64,000 nt of DNA. Origin: Bacteriovoracaceae bacterium (lineage in GTDB: Bacteria; Bdellovibrionota; Bacteriovoracia; Bacteriovoracales; Bacteriovoracaceae). The DNA lies in NCBI GenBank assembly GCA_016786485.1, contig JAEUWD010000048.1:186001-250000 (forward strand). The letters are read 5' to 3'. Both the position numbers and the translations under genes were made by a program. Below the pieces are notes generated by a model. The model was not told the DNA's origin, did no database searches, and was given only the letters and a program-made list of their open reading frames with translations. Shown here piece after piece: positions 1 through 8,771 of this stretch. How positions within the stretch are numbered: the stretch's first letter is position 1; every line of letters starts with the position of its first letter.

Positions 1-2
1 TG

Positions 3-953
3 AAAATCAAAAATCATGATCAAGTTTTCGTTTGGTTTGAAAAATTAGAAGCTAATCAAGTTAATCTTAAATTACTTGAGCAATATTTTGTCGCCATTTT
101 TCGCAGCTCTGATGAAGTTCGTCTCGAAAAAGCTTATAAGTTGCTGGGCAAATTAAAAATAACAAAAAAGGAATTAACTGTTTTCTATAACAATTTACTC
201 GCTTTTAATCATGTTTATATTAACGCGAAAGCAGAGTTTGATTTTTTCCATAATAAGATATCAGCACTCAACAACGGAGTGTCGAAACGTGATTTAATGG
301 AGCTGATGATTGTTTATCCTGATGATTTAGAAATTATTAAGTTACTAAAAAAGCATTTTAATAAGGTGGCTGCGATTCAAGAATATGAAAAAAAATTTAA
401 GCGAGCTTCCCGTTATACGGCCGAAGAAGAAGTACGTATACCAGATGAAATACAAAAGCCGAAAGCACACACTGTAAATCGTAGTAAGTTTTTTAATGCT
501 TTAGATTTTGACACAACTGATATTCATGAGCTTAAAAATAAAATTGAAAGCATGATCATGGACATAAACCTCGAGCATGAAAAAATGTCTCGTTACATTT
601 TGAATTTCTTAAAAGAAATGCGCTCGACAATTTCGATAGAAAAATATATCGGATTCTTAAAGCTAAATAAACTGGTGAGTGCTTCAACCTTTAAGGAGTT
701 GGTTTTTATACAAATCGAAAATCTTATTGATGTTCGAAAATATTATGATGCCCTTAGTGCTATCGAAGAAATCACTAAAACGTACCCTATGAATGAAAAT
801 GAAAAGCTCGGTTTTGATTATCTACAAGCAGAAGTTTATCGTAACCTTAATGAAAAAGAAAAAGCCTTCGACCTTTATAATAAAATCAAAAAGAAAAAAA
901 CGAAGTACCGTTTATTAGATGAAAGGATAAGAGAGCTTGAGTCAAATAAATAA
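3..953 (+). CDS. TPR-like helical protein, 5' end outside window
   Basis: The reading frame is open from the first bases, so the gene starts upstream of the window; the TTG at 141 is internal, not a start. About 316 residues are visible, highly charged and helical. The last 60 or so residues (around LGFDYLQAEVYRNLNEKEKA) look like a tetratricopeptide repeat, a protein-protein interaction fold. No signal peptide or catalytic motif can be judged without the N-terminus. It overlaps the TamB gene by 17 bp, so translational coupling is likely and a role connected with envelope assembly is an inference from context only. Confidence 0.75.
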   Translation, partial: KIKNHDQVFVWFEKLEANQVNLKLLEQYFVAIFRSSDEVRLEKAYKLLGKLKITKKELTVFYNNLLAFNHVYINAKAEFDFFHNKISALNNGVSKRDLMELMIVYPDDLEIIKLLKKHFNKVAAIQEYEKKFKRASRYTAEEEVRIPDEIQKPKAHTVNRSKFFNALDFDTTDIHELKNKIESMIMDINLEHEKMSRYILNFLKEMRSTISIEKYIGFLKLNKLVSASTFKELVFIQIENLIDVRKYYDALSAIEEITKTYPMNENEKLGFDYLQAEVYRNLNEKEKAFDLYNKIKKKKTKYRLLDERIRELESNK

Positions 954-3900
954 AGTTCTCTATGTTTTTTTACTCTCAATTGCGATTCTTTTGTTTCTCA
1001 TATGGCGCGTAATACATTCACAACAATTTGCTAAAATTCTTGTCAATAATACAAAAAAACATATAGCTGCACAAATCTCACCCGATTTAGATTTCGAAAA
1101 AGTAAGTCTGGAATTCTTTCCTCCTGGTGCTCGTATCCATAACGTGAAGTTTGCTTATAAAAGTAAAGATAATCTAGATATTTCAGTTTATTCAGCGAGC
1201 CTGGTTTTTTCATTTAATATGTTCGATGCGTTTAATAACAAAATTTCATTTAAAGAGATTATGCTTGAAGATGGAATAATTGATGTTCGTTATGAATCAC
1301 CAGAAACAGAATCTGAATTATCTTTTGACCAGATGTGGAAGACAATTGATGATTTGCCCGTGCACATCAAGGCGGTCAGACTAAAAAATCAGCTCGTAAA
1401 ATTCAACGAGTCGCGGGTAGATGTTAATAATTTTAAACTTGGCATCGATAAAAAGAATTTTGATGCGCTAGTAGATATTGAAAATATTTATGATCCTAAT
1501 CTAAAAATCATCACCAAGGAATCAGGCATCGATGTGGTGAAAGGTCATCTCGTTTTAAATCGTACGGAGCTTGTTTTTGGTGGGGTATCAGTTACACATA
1601 ATTTTTCAGAAGCAGTTGTGTATGGAAAAATTATGGATGTCTATAAAAATCCTGTCCCTAAAATAGATGTTAAGTTTAAGGTCTACCTGCCATCGATAAA
1701 TTATCTAACTGATAAATACATCGGGCTGGTATTTAAGAATGGTTTCATTGAAGCCAGTGCTGAGATTGATTCAGGACTTTTAGAAAAAACGAAAGTCCAA
1801 GCGCATTTCACTGATTTAGATACTAACTATTTTCATGCCACGAGCTTAGATGCTAAAGTGAGCATCAATAATAAAATCTTGACCGTAAAAGATGGAAAGC
1901 TTGAATATCGTGATTCAAAGCTTGATCAGTTAAGTGATTTGGTTCTCTATAATTTTCGAGCAAATAAATTCGAAGATTTTAATGCCAGTTTTTATGCTAA
2001 AAATATTAATCTAAGTAATGCTCTTAAATCTCAGCAAGATTACCTTGATCCTTTTAAGGGTGCGATTGACGGTTTTTTCACTTTCTCATTAGATAATGAC
2101 CGTGTTCACTTTAAATCGTTAAAAGACATGGTTTTGAAAGATTTCAAGCTTTCGGTTGATTCAGATAAAGGTGAAAAAATTCTTCTCAGTAATCACAAAG
2201 TTAATTTAGACAATGCTGTTTTTAGCATTTCCAAAGATGAATTTTTTATGACGAGTGATCTCGCTTGGGGTGAGAGTCGAATGACACTTAAAGGGCAGAC
2301 CGGAAACTCACGTTTACGTTTCTCGACTGAAAATGCGGATATTCAACTTTCAGATTTTGGAAAAATCGCGGGCCTTGATGTGAAGGGGAAGGGGAAAATT
2401 CTCATGAGTGTTGACGGACCGTCAGATGATATCAATTTAAAAATTAACGGTATTTTAAGTAATACCTATTTTGAAAATTTTCTTTTAGGCACAACCAATA
2501 ATAATATTAATCTTTCATTTAAGAAAAAAGAAATCACTCTAAATAATTCTTCAGGTAAGGTCGGAAATAGTATTTACTATGCTAACGGTAGTTTCAATTA
2601 CGACAAGAATCATTTGAACATCGAAGTTAAAACCCCACAGACTTCCTTCCAAGATGTTAAAAATATGTATGAACCGATTATCAAGCATGTTCCGTACTGG
2701 CCTGAAACATCATCCGGTTTATTCAAGATTGGTTATGTTGCAAGTGGTCCAGTAGACCTAAATAAAATCGAGATTAAAGGTGAAGTCAGCGGAAATAATA
2801 TTAATGTCTACAATGAAACATTTCAAAAAATCCAAACAGGATTTAGTTTTCGAAAGAATATTTTAGAGCTCGAAGATATTACTGTTTTAAAAGACACAGG
2901 CGCCCTTAAAGGCGAATTTACGTATGATAATAAAGATTCTTCTTTTGAATTCACCTCGAGATTTAATAATTTCAAATTAGAATCATTTAATTTAATCAGG
3001 CCATTTACGAAAGGCACCACAGGGCAAGTTTCAGGAAAGCTTCGTTATAGGAAAAGCACGAAACCCGAATTAGAGCTTAAGGCTACGCTAGAAAATGTTA
3101 AAGTTTTAGGTGAACCACAAGAGCCAAGTCAGATTACAGCTTCCTATTTAGGAGGTAAAATTGAGTACGAAGCGGGGCTTTTCTCAGATGAAATTACATC
3201 TAGCGGAGCACTCTATCCAAACAACCCACAAAAGACTTCGACGTTTAAATTAAGTATAAACATTCAGCATATTAAGAAAGTTTTAATCTCTGTATTTGGT
3301 CGATATGTAAAAGATTTTAATTTGAAAGGGAAGATAGACTCTGACATCTGGGGAAGTTTCCACTGGAATAATTTTGAGCAATTATCGCTGAACGCTAAAA
3401 TTAGTGAGTTCAGCATCGAAAAAGATGAAAGAAAAATCCTGAATGTTAAAGATCAAAATGTACAAATAAAAAACGGTGAAATACTTCAGTGGAACATTAA
3501 GTCAGAGGACGATCAATTTACTCTATACTCCATTGGCTCAGGTCATCTTAATTCAAAATATAGCATTACGGCCTCATCCCTTTTTGATATGGAGCTTTTG
3601 GAAATTTTAAGTCCTAGCATTTTGAAGTCATCGGGTCTTATTAAGGCACAAGCCAAAATCTCAAACGATTACCCTTTGAATTTAAACTTGAGTTCACCTT
3701 CCTATTCACTCTCGTACGATGGGTTACCGTTCACACTTGGTGATGCCAAGATAGCGGTGAAGTATGAGAATAATCGCATAGTGGTAGAGGAGATAGAGGC
3801 CAAGATCGGTACAGGGAGTGGGCGTGTCACCGGTATCATAACTCCAGCGCTCCCTTTTCCCGAAGTAAAGTTAAAATATGTTTTGGATAGCGCTCATTTT

Positions 3901-4929
3901 TACTTCTTAAAACGCTCACTCTTTGTAGTGAGTGGTGATGGCGCAGTTGAGGGCATAAAGCTACCATATGTTATTTCAGGTGACCTACAAATTGAGAAAT
4001 CGGAAATCAATTCTGAATTTAATGAACTCTCAGACGACAAAGCCGGAACAGCTACCTATCGCTATTTACCAGTTGAAGATGCTTTCGGTGCCGTGAATCT
4101 CTTAGAGCTTAACGTAAAAACAACAACGATGACGCCTATTATGGTGAAAAACTCACAAGTTGATTTGGCCATGGTGGGTAATATGCATATTTTGGGACCC
4201 GTTACGAGTCCCAAAATTTCTGGCCACTTGGCCACGACACCTGGACGTAGCAAGTTCTTTTTTAAGAGTAACGAATTTATCGTGGCCAAAGGTGATGTCT
4301 TTTTTCCAACAGATGCTGTCGAGATCAATCCTGAAATTGATTTTATGGCAAGCTCGACGATTACTCGTTACAAAATTTTGATGCGGATTTTTGGGAATGC
4401 CAAAAATTTTAAAATTGCTTTAAGCTCGGATCCTGCTCTTTCACAAAAAGATATTTTCTCTCTCATGGCATTTGGCTTTACGGATGAGCAAACGACACAG
4501 CTGACAGGTCAAGCTCGCAGTGAAATGTCACAAGTCGGCGTTGGTTCCATGTTGCTGGATAACTTAAAAATCAATCAGTCACTAAAAAGTGAATTTGGTC
4601 TCAAGGTCAATGTTGGCTCGGTTCTCACCAATACCGAAGCCAGTCTGTTGCAAGGGACCTCGGGCGGAACTGGTGCTGGTGTAGGTCGAACTCGTTCAGC
4701 AACTAAAATTGAAGTTCAGAAAAAGCTTTCAGAGGCACTCAATCTTTCAGTTTCAAGTACTCTCGGTGGTGGCGTGGGTCAACGTCAAAGTATGAATTTA
4801 AATTATAAAATTAACGACAAATATTCTGTTGAAGGGGTTTATGAGTCGAAGGCCTTTGAACAGGGGCAAGAAGATATTATTGGTAACTCTTTAGGTGTGG
4901 ATTTTAAGATAAAATGGTCACAAAAATAG
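937..4929 (+). CDS. tamB: TamB-like inner-membrane-anchored translocation/assembly protein
   Basis: A 1330-residue protein with one N-terminal membrane anchor (about residues 7-25) followed by a long beta-rich periplasmic region and a C-terminal TamB (DUF490) type domain, ending in a barrel-like amphipathic pattern. TamB proteins span the periplasm as a hydrophobic groove and act with an Omp85 partner in outer-membrane protein insertion or phospholipid transport. The start is a TTG at 937 inside the preceding gene, preceded by AAGGATAAG; no later start keeps the membrane anchor. It overlaps the next gene, an Omp85 protein, by 16 bp, the classic functional partner. Family assignment is from length, topology and neighbour, so the exact function is inferred. 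Confidence 0.85.
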   Translation: MSQINKVLYVFLLSIAILLFLIWRVIHSQQFAKILVNNTKKHIAAQISPDLDFEKVSLEFFPPGARIHNVKFAYKSKDNLDISVYSASLVFSFNMFDAFNNKISFKEIMLEDGIIDVRYESPETESELSFDQMWKTIDDLPVHIKAVRLKNQLVKFNESRVDVNNFKLGIDKKNFDALVDIENIYDPNLKIITKESGIDVVKGHLVLNRTELVFGGVSVTHNFSEAVVYGKIMDVYKNPVPKIDVKFKVYLPSINYLTDKYIGLVFKNGFIEASAEIDSGLLEKTKVQAHFTDLDTNYFHATSLDAKVSINNKILTVKDGKLEYRDSKLDQLSDLVLYNFRANKFEDFNASFYAKNINLSNALKSQQDYLDPFKGAIDGFFTFSLDNDRVHFKSLKDMVLKDFKLSVDSDKGEKILLSNHKVNLDNAVFSISKDEFFMTSDLAWGESRMTLKGQTGNSRLRFSTENADIQLSDFGKIAGLDVKGKGKILMSVDGPSDDINLKINGILSNTYFENFLLGTTNNNINLSFKKKEITLNNSSGKVGNSIYYANGSFNYDKNHLNIEVKTPQTSFQDVKNMYEPIIKHVPYWPETSSGLFKIGYVASGPVDLNKIEIKGEVSGNNINVYNETFQKIQTGFSFRKNILELEDITVLKDTGALKGEFTYDNKDSSFEFTSRFNNFKLESFNLIRPFTKGTTGQVSGKLRYRKSTKPELELKATLENVKVLGEPQEPSQITASYLGGKIEYEAGLFSDEITSSGALYPNNPQKTSTFKLSINIQHIKKVLISVFGRYVKDFNLKGKIDSDIWGSFHWNNFEQLSLNAKISEFSIEKDERKILNVKDQNVQIKNGEILQWNIKSEDDQFTLYSIGSGHLNSKYSITASSLFDMELLEILSPSILKSSGLIKAQAKISNDYPLNLNLSSPSYSLSYDGLPFTLGDAKIAVKYENNRIVVEEIEAKIGTGSGRVTGIITPALPFPEVKLKYVLDSAHFYFLKRSLFVVSGDGAVEGIKLPYVISGDLQIEKSEINSEFNELSDDKAGTATYRYLPVEDAFGAVNLLELNVKTTTMTPIMVKNSQVDLAMVGNMHILGPVTSPKISGHLATTPGRSKFFFKSNEFIVAKGDVFFPTDAVEINPEIDFMASSTITRYKILMRIFGNAKNFKIALSSDPALSQKDIFSLMAFGFTDEQTTQLTGQARSEMSQVGVGSMLLDNLKINQSLKSEFGLKVNVGSVLTNTEASLLQGTSGGTGAGVGRTRSATKIEVQKKLSEALNLSVSSTLGGGVGQRQSMNLNYKINDKYSVEGVYESKAFEQGQEDIIGNSLGVDFKIKWSQK

Positions 4930-7709
4930 TTTTATTATTACTATTTATTTTCGCGAGTATGAATCTCCACGCTGAGCTTGAGGTTCGGAATGTCTTTATC
5001 ACGTGTCAAAAGAAACGTTCATGTAAAGATTTTGAAAAAGATTTTGCTAAACTAATTGGTTTTTATCCGAGTTACGAACAGATCGAAGAAACAATTAAGA
5101 TATTCTTATTACGAGAAGGGATAGAGAAATTTTCGTACGAAATTGTTAAGTATGAAGAGAAGTATTACCTTTATTATCACTTAAGTCCCAGGCCAACCAT
5201 TACGAATCTACAGGTTGTTTATAAACCAGCCTTGAAACTCGATTTTAGTACAACGGCACTGGGTATTCAGGTCGGGGATTATTTTGATCCAGATGTCGCT
5301 AAAAAAGCGATCCAAACTTTAAAAATCTTTTTGGCAGAACACGGCTATCTCAACACCAATATTAATCTGCGCGTAAAAATTATGGACAAGGGACGTGCGA
5401 GTCTAGTTTATCGCTGTGATGTGGGTAAGCCTACAATTTTAGAACAACTGGATATTATCGCAGAGAGTAATACTATTAGAAAAGTTATCATCGACAGATT
5501 TGCTCAACACATGAGGAAACCTTTTAGTAATCAGAGTTTACGCGACGTTATTACGGAGTTGAAAACCGAACTTTTTTCCAACGGTTACTATCTAGTTAAT
5601 ATCACCAGTGATAATGAGGTTGATGACTTTAAAGGTAAGGCGATTATTCGGGTCGAGAATGAACAGCAGTATGCCTTTTCGTTTAATGAAAAAGATTTGA
5701 TTTTCACTCGAACAGAATTATTAAACGAGATACGACAATTCTTTGAAAAATTTAAAAAAGATATCACGCCACAGAATATTCAAAAAATATTTGCCGATAT
5801 GTACTACAAAAGAGGTTACACCAATATCAAAACTGATGTTCAAAGTCAGAACTATAAAAATAAATTTAATGAAAATGTTAAATTAATCCAGGTCAAAATT
5901 ACCGAAAATACTAAAGCTAAGATCTCTGAGGTAAAGTTTCGTGGAAATAATTTTTATACCGAAACACAGTTGATGACTTTTTATGAAGAACAAGAACACG
6001 AACTTTCGCGTTTAAAATACTTGGACGTGGAATATTATAATATCTTTAAAGAAACCCTGAAGAAAAAGTATATTACTAATGGTTTTGTTAAAATCGATAT
6101 TCAGGGGCCAAATCTTTATGAAGACACCAAAAACCAAAAGAGTGTGGTCGAGTTCCAAATTATCGAGGGCCCACGCTATAATATAGATAAGATTGAAATT
6201 ATCGGTCTAAAAGAGGAAGAGCGTCTGAAGGCAATCGAACTCATGACCAATAAGAAGGACCAAGCTTTTAACCCAGTTGGCTTCGAAGAGGATTTACTAA
6301 AGTTAACTGATTACGTTCAAGAGCAGGGTTATTATTACGCTGCTATTACCAATCTCAGCTCTGACAATATTGTTACCTATAATCAACAGCTAAACTTGGT
6401 CAGTATTCGTATAGAAATGAAGACCGGCGATCAACTGCGTTTGCGCAAATTTATTCTGATTGGAAATGAAAAAACCAAAGATGATTTTATCCTGGCCCAT
6501 ACTTATTTTTGGAAGGATGACATTATATCTCCTTCCAAGATTAAAACGCTTCAGGAGAAAATTTCATCGACGGGTATTTTCACAACCGTTATTGTCCGTC
6601 CGGTCGTAAATAATATGTTTTCGGATAAAACCGATATTCTAATTTCGGTGGTTGAGAAAAACTCAATTACGATGCAAGTGGCACCCGGCTTTAGAACCGA
6701 TCTTGGTATGAAACTTTCAACGGAAGTTAACTTTGCCAATTTACGTGGTCAAAACGAAAACGTGAATTTTAAAGCACAGATCAACCAGCGATTAAACTTC
6801 AGTACTTTGGCGCCTGAACGTCGAAATGAAAAAGAATTCCTCGAGTACGACACGCAAGTTTCCTACGGTGTGCCCGGAGTAGCTGGTCGTGACATCGGTT
6901 ACAATACTTCTCTCAGTGTTACCAGAAAACGTTTCTTCTCCTTTGATGCCGATATTCGAAGGATTGGTTTTGGAATGACTAAGGAATGGAGTCAGCGTTT
7001 TTATAGTTCCTTAAATTATCAGTACGAGGAGATTTCTCAGTACACGGCTGTCCAGGTCGATGATAACGGTCTTTTCCGAATTGGTTCGATCACGCCTTCT
7101 GTAAACTACGATCTAAGAAATAGTCGAATTAATCCTACTAAAGGTGCTTTTTTTGGACTTTCCTGCGAATTTGCTACGCCTTGGCTTTTATCCCGTGGAA
7201 ATGATGACACGACCATCGATTTTTATAAATTAATTTCCCGTAACCGCTTTTATTATCCTATTAAAGGTGGGGTTATCGCGGTTTACATAGCTATGGGGAT
7301 GCAAAAAAACAGCGCAGATGCCGCCAGCATTCCTAGTATTAAGGTCTTTCGTTTAACCGGCACCGACATTATTCGGGGTTATGATGATGAGGAAATGAAC
7401 TTAGTAGGGCTGACCGATGCTTCCGAAATTAATGTGACTAATGCTGCTTACATGAGTTTATATAAGATAGAGCCTCGATTTTTTATCAATGATTCCATGA
7501 TGTTAGGTGTATTCTTAGACGGTGGTCGGATCTTTGTTGATAGTTGGAGGCCACTGGATGTGAGGACTTCGACAGGCCTGAGCTTTAAATATCTCACCCC
7601 GGTAGGCTCCCTAGACTTTGATTACGGTATAAAGCTCGGTCGTCGCGAGCTGCCCGGTTCAGGCCAGGAAAGCGTGGGGCGACTGCACATATCTATCGGT
7701 TTTTTCTAA
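4914..7709 (+). CDS. Omp85-family outer-membrane assembly factor (TamA/BamA-like)
   Basis: 931 residues: signal peptide ending near LHA (about residue 20), a long run of POTRA-like repeats to about residue 570, then a C-terminal 16-strand-type barrel (surface antigen D15 domain). The loop-6 hallmark (V/I)RGY is visible as IIRGYDDEE near residue 822, and the chain ends in an aromatic FF, as in outer-membrane barrels. The soluble part is longer than the three POTRAs of TamA and also exceeds the five of BamA, so I do not assign TamA versus BamA. It overlaps tamB by 16 bp, which favours a TamA-type role. Confidence 0.88.
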   Translation: MVTKIVLLLLFIFASMNLHAELEVRNVFITCQKKRSCKDFEKDFAKLIGFYPSYEQIEETIKIFLLREGIEKFSYEIVKYEEKYYLYYHLSPRPTITNLQVVYKPALKLDFSTTALGIQVGDYFDPDVAKKAIQTLKIFLAEHGYLNTNINLRVKIMDKGRASLVYRCDVGKPTILEQLDIIAESNTIRKVIIDRFAQHMRKPFSNQSLRDVITELKTELFSNGYYLVNITSDNEVDDFKGKAIIRVENEQQYAFSFNEKDLIFTRTELLNEIRQFFEKFKKDITPQNIQKIFADMYYKRGYTNIKTDVQSQNYKNKFNENVKLIQVKITENTKAKISEVKFRGNNFYTETQLMTFYEEQEHELSRLKYLDVEYYNIFKETLKKKYITNGFVKIDIQGPNLYEDTKNQKSVVEFQIIEGPRYNIDKIEIIGLKEEERLKAIELMTNKKDQAFNPVGFEEDLLKLTDYVQEQGYYYAAITNLSSDNIVTYNQQLNLVSIRIEMKTGDQLRLRKFILIGNEKTKDDFILAHTYFWKDDIISPSKIKTLQEKISSTGIFTTVIVRPVVNNMFSDKTDILISVVEKNSITMQVAPGFRTDLGMKLSTEVNFANLRGQNENVNFKAQINQRLNFSTLAPERRNEKEFLEYDTQVSYGVPGVAGRDIGYNTSLSVTRKRFFSFDADIRRIGFGMTKEWSQRFYSSLNYQYEEISQYTAVQVDDNGLFRIGSITPSVNYDLRNSRINPTKGAFFGLSCEFATPWLLSRGNDDTTIDFYKLISRNRFYYPIKGGVIAVYIAMGMQKNSADAASIPSIKVFRLTGTDIIRGYDDEEMNLVGLTDASEINVTNAAYMSLYKIEPRFFINDSMMLGVFLDGGRIFVDSWRPLDVRTSTGLSFKYLTPVGSLDFDYGIKLGRRELPGSGQESVGRLHISIGFF

Positions 7710-7721
7710 AACGTTGCTATC

Positions 7722-7750
7722 GGTCAAAATATTTTCCCTGACCAGGAAAA
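7722..7750. promoter_or_regulatory. Overlapping inverted repeats just upstream of the rplM promoter
   Basis: GGTCA (7722-7726) is mirrored by TGACC (7739-7743), and TTTTCC (7732-7737) by GGAAAA (7745-7750). They sit between the Omp85 stop codon and the -35 box of rplM. They could form a weak hairpin or an operator; no T-tract follows, so an intrinsic terminator is not supported. Confidence 0.3.
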
Positions 7751-7754
7751 AGCG

Positions 7755-7784
7755 TTGACTACTGGCCCCATAATTAGTTATAAA
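7755..7784 (+). promoter_or_regulatory. Sigma-70 type promoter of rplM-rpsI
   Basis: TTGACT (7755-7760) lies 17 bp before TTATAA (7778-7783), or 18 bp before TATAAA, an almost consensus housekeeping promoter. The predicted start near 7790 gives a 5' leader of about 43 nt before the rplM start at 7833. The TTG inside the -35 box opens an in-frame extension of rplM, but it is promoter sequence, not a start codon. Confidence 0.75.
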
Positions 7785-7832
7785 GCTAAAACTCTAACGT
7801 GTGGAAATTTGTTTAATAAGCAGAAGGTAATT

Positions 7833-8282
7833 ATGTATACACAAAGATCGTTTCAGTTAACAAAAGAAAGTGCGAACGCAAATACTAAGTGGTTCGTGAT
7901 CGATGCAACCGATAAGGTTGTTGGTCGTTTAGCATCTGAAATTGCTAAAATCCTTACTGGTAAGCACCGTCCAAGTTTTACTCCAACAACAGAATCTGGT
8001 GATTTTGTTATTGTAACAAACTGTGAAAAAGTTAAGTTTACAGGCAAGAAATGGGATGAAAAAATTTATCACTGGCATACAAACCATATTGGTGGGATTA
8101 AGCAAAGAACGGCTAAAGAGCAACTTGCTAAACACCCAGAAAAAATCGTTTACGATGCAGTTCAAGGTATGTTGGCGAAATCAACTCTTGGAAGAAAGCA
8201 CTTAACTAAATTAAGAGTTTTCCAAGGTGAAGCACATACTCATGAAGCTCAAAAACCAGAAAATTACGAAGTAAAAATATAA
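7833..8282 (+). CDS. rplM: 50S ribosomal protein L13 (uL13)
   Basis: 149 residues matching L13: the N-terminal WFVIDATDKVVGRLASEIA block, then GKHRPSFTP, then GDFVIV and HWHTNHIGGIKQ, and a C-terminal segment with KLRVFQGEAHTH. L13 is an early-assembling 23S rRNA-binding protein of the large subunit. The ATG at 7833 is chosen because AGAAGG sits about 6 nt before it and the protein then has the family's normal length. It is followed after 12 bp by rpsI, the nearly universal rplM-rpsI operon. Confidence 0.97.
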   Translation: MYTQRSFQLTKESANANTKWFVIDATDKVVGRLASEIAKILTGKHRPSFTPTTESGDFVIVTNCEKVKFTGKKWDEKIYHWHTNHIGGIKQRTAKEQLAKHPEKIVYDAVQGMLAKSTLGRKHLTKLRVFQGEAHTHEAQKPENYEVKI

Positions 8283-8294
8283 GAGGATTATTTC

Positions 8295-8696
8295 ATGGCA
8301 AAAGTTAAGACGTACGATAGTCAAGCAGTTGGTAGAAGAAAGAGTTCTGTTGCAAGAGTTTATGTTGCAAAGGGTTCTGGTAAAATTACTATTAATAGCC
8401 GTGAGCTTACGGATTATTTTCCGAAAGCAACTAGCCGTTATGTAGTTAATCAACCATTAAATTTATTATCTGTTGGTGAAAAATACGATATCAAAGTTAA
8501 TGTTATTGGCGGTGGTATAACTGGTCAGGCTGGTGCAATTCGTTTAGGAATTTCACGTGCTTTATTAAAGTTAACTCCAGCTTTCAAAGCTCAACTAAGA
8601 GAAGCAGGTTTCTTAACTCGTGACTCAAGAAAAGTTGAAAGAAAGAAATATGGTCTCAAAGGCGCTCGTCGTTCTTACCAATTCTCAAAGCGTTAA
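8295..8696 (+). CDS. rpsI: 30S ribosomal protein S9 (uS9)
   Basis: 133 residues with the S9 signature: [12 protein letters not shown] near the N-terminus, [19 protein letters not shown] in the middle, and the basic tail ending [12 protein letters not shown], whose final arginine contacts P-site tRNA. An AAGAGGAT Shine-Dalgarno precedes the ATG. It is the second gene of the rplM-rpsI operon and is closed by a strong terminator 23 bp downstream. Confidence 0.97.
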   Translation: MAKVKTYDSQAVGRRKSSVARVYVAKGSGKITINSRELTDYFPKATSRYVVNQPLNLLSVGEKYDIKVNVIGGGITGQAGAIRLGISRALLKLTPAFKAQLREAGFLTRDSRKVERKKYGLKGARRSYQFSKR

Positions 8697-8719
8697 TAGT
8701 TTATTTAATGTCTATATGG

Positions 8720-8750
8720 AAAAGCCCACCTTTTGGTGGGCTTTTTTTTT
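8720..8750 (+). terminator. Intrinsic terminator after rpsI
   Basis: AAAAGCCCACC and GGTGGGCTTTT form an 11-bp stem with a TTT loop, followed by an unbroken T-tract to 8750. It separates the ribosomal operon from the UvrA-like gene. Confidence 0.93.
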
Positions 8751-8771
8751 ATTTAAGTATATTACTGAGAG

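Noticed and set aside
7755-7832. N-terminal extension of rplM from a TTG at 7755
   Set aside because: The TTG is part of a near-consensus -35 box, the extension has no L13 similarity, and ATG 7833 has a well-spaced AGAAGG.
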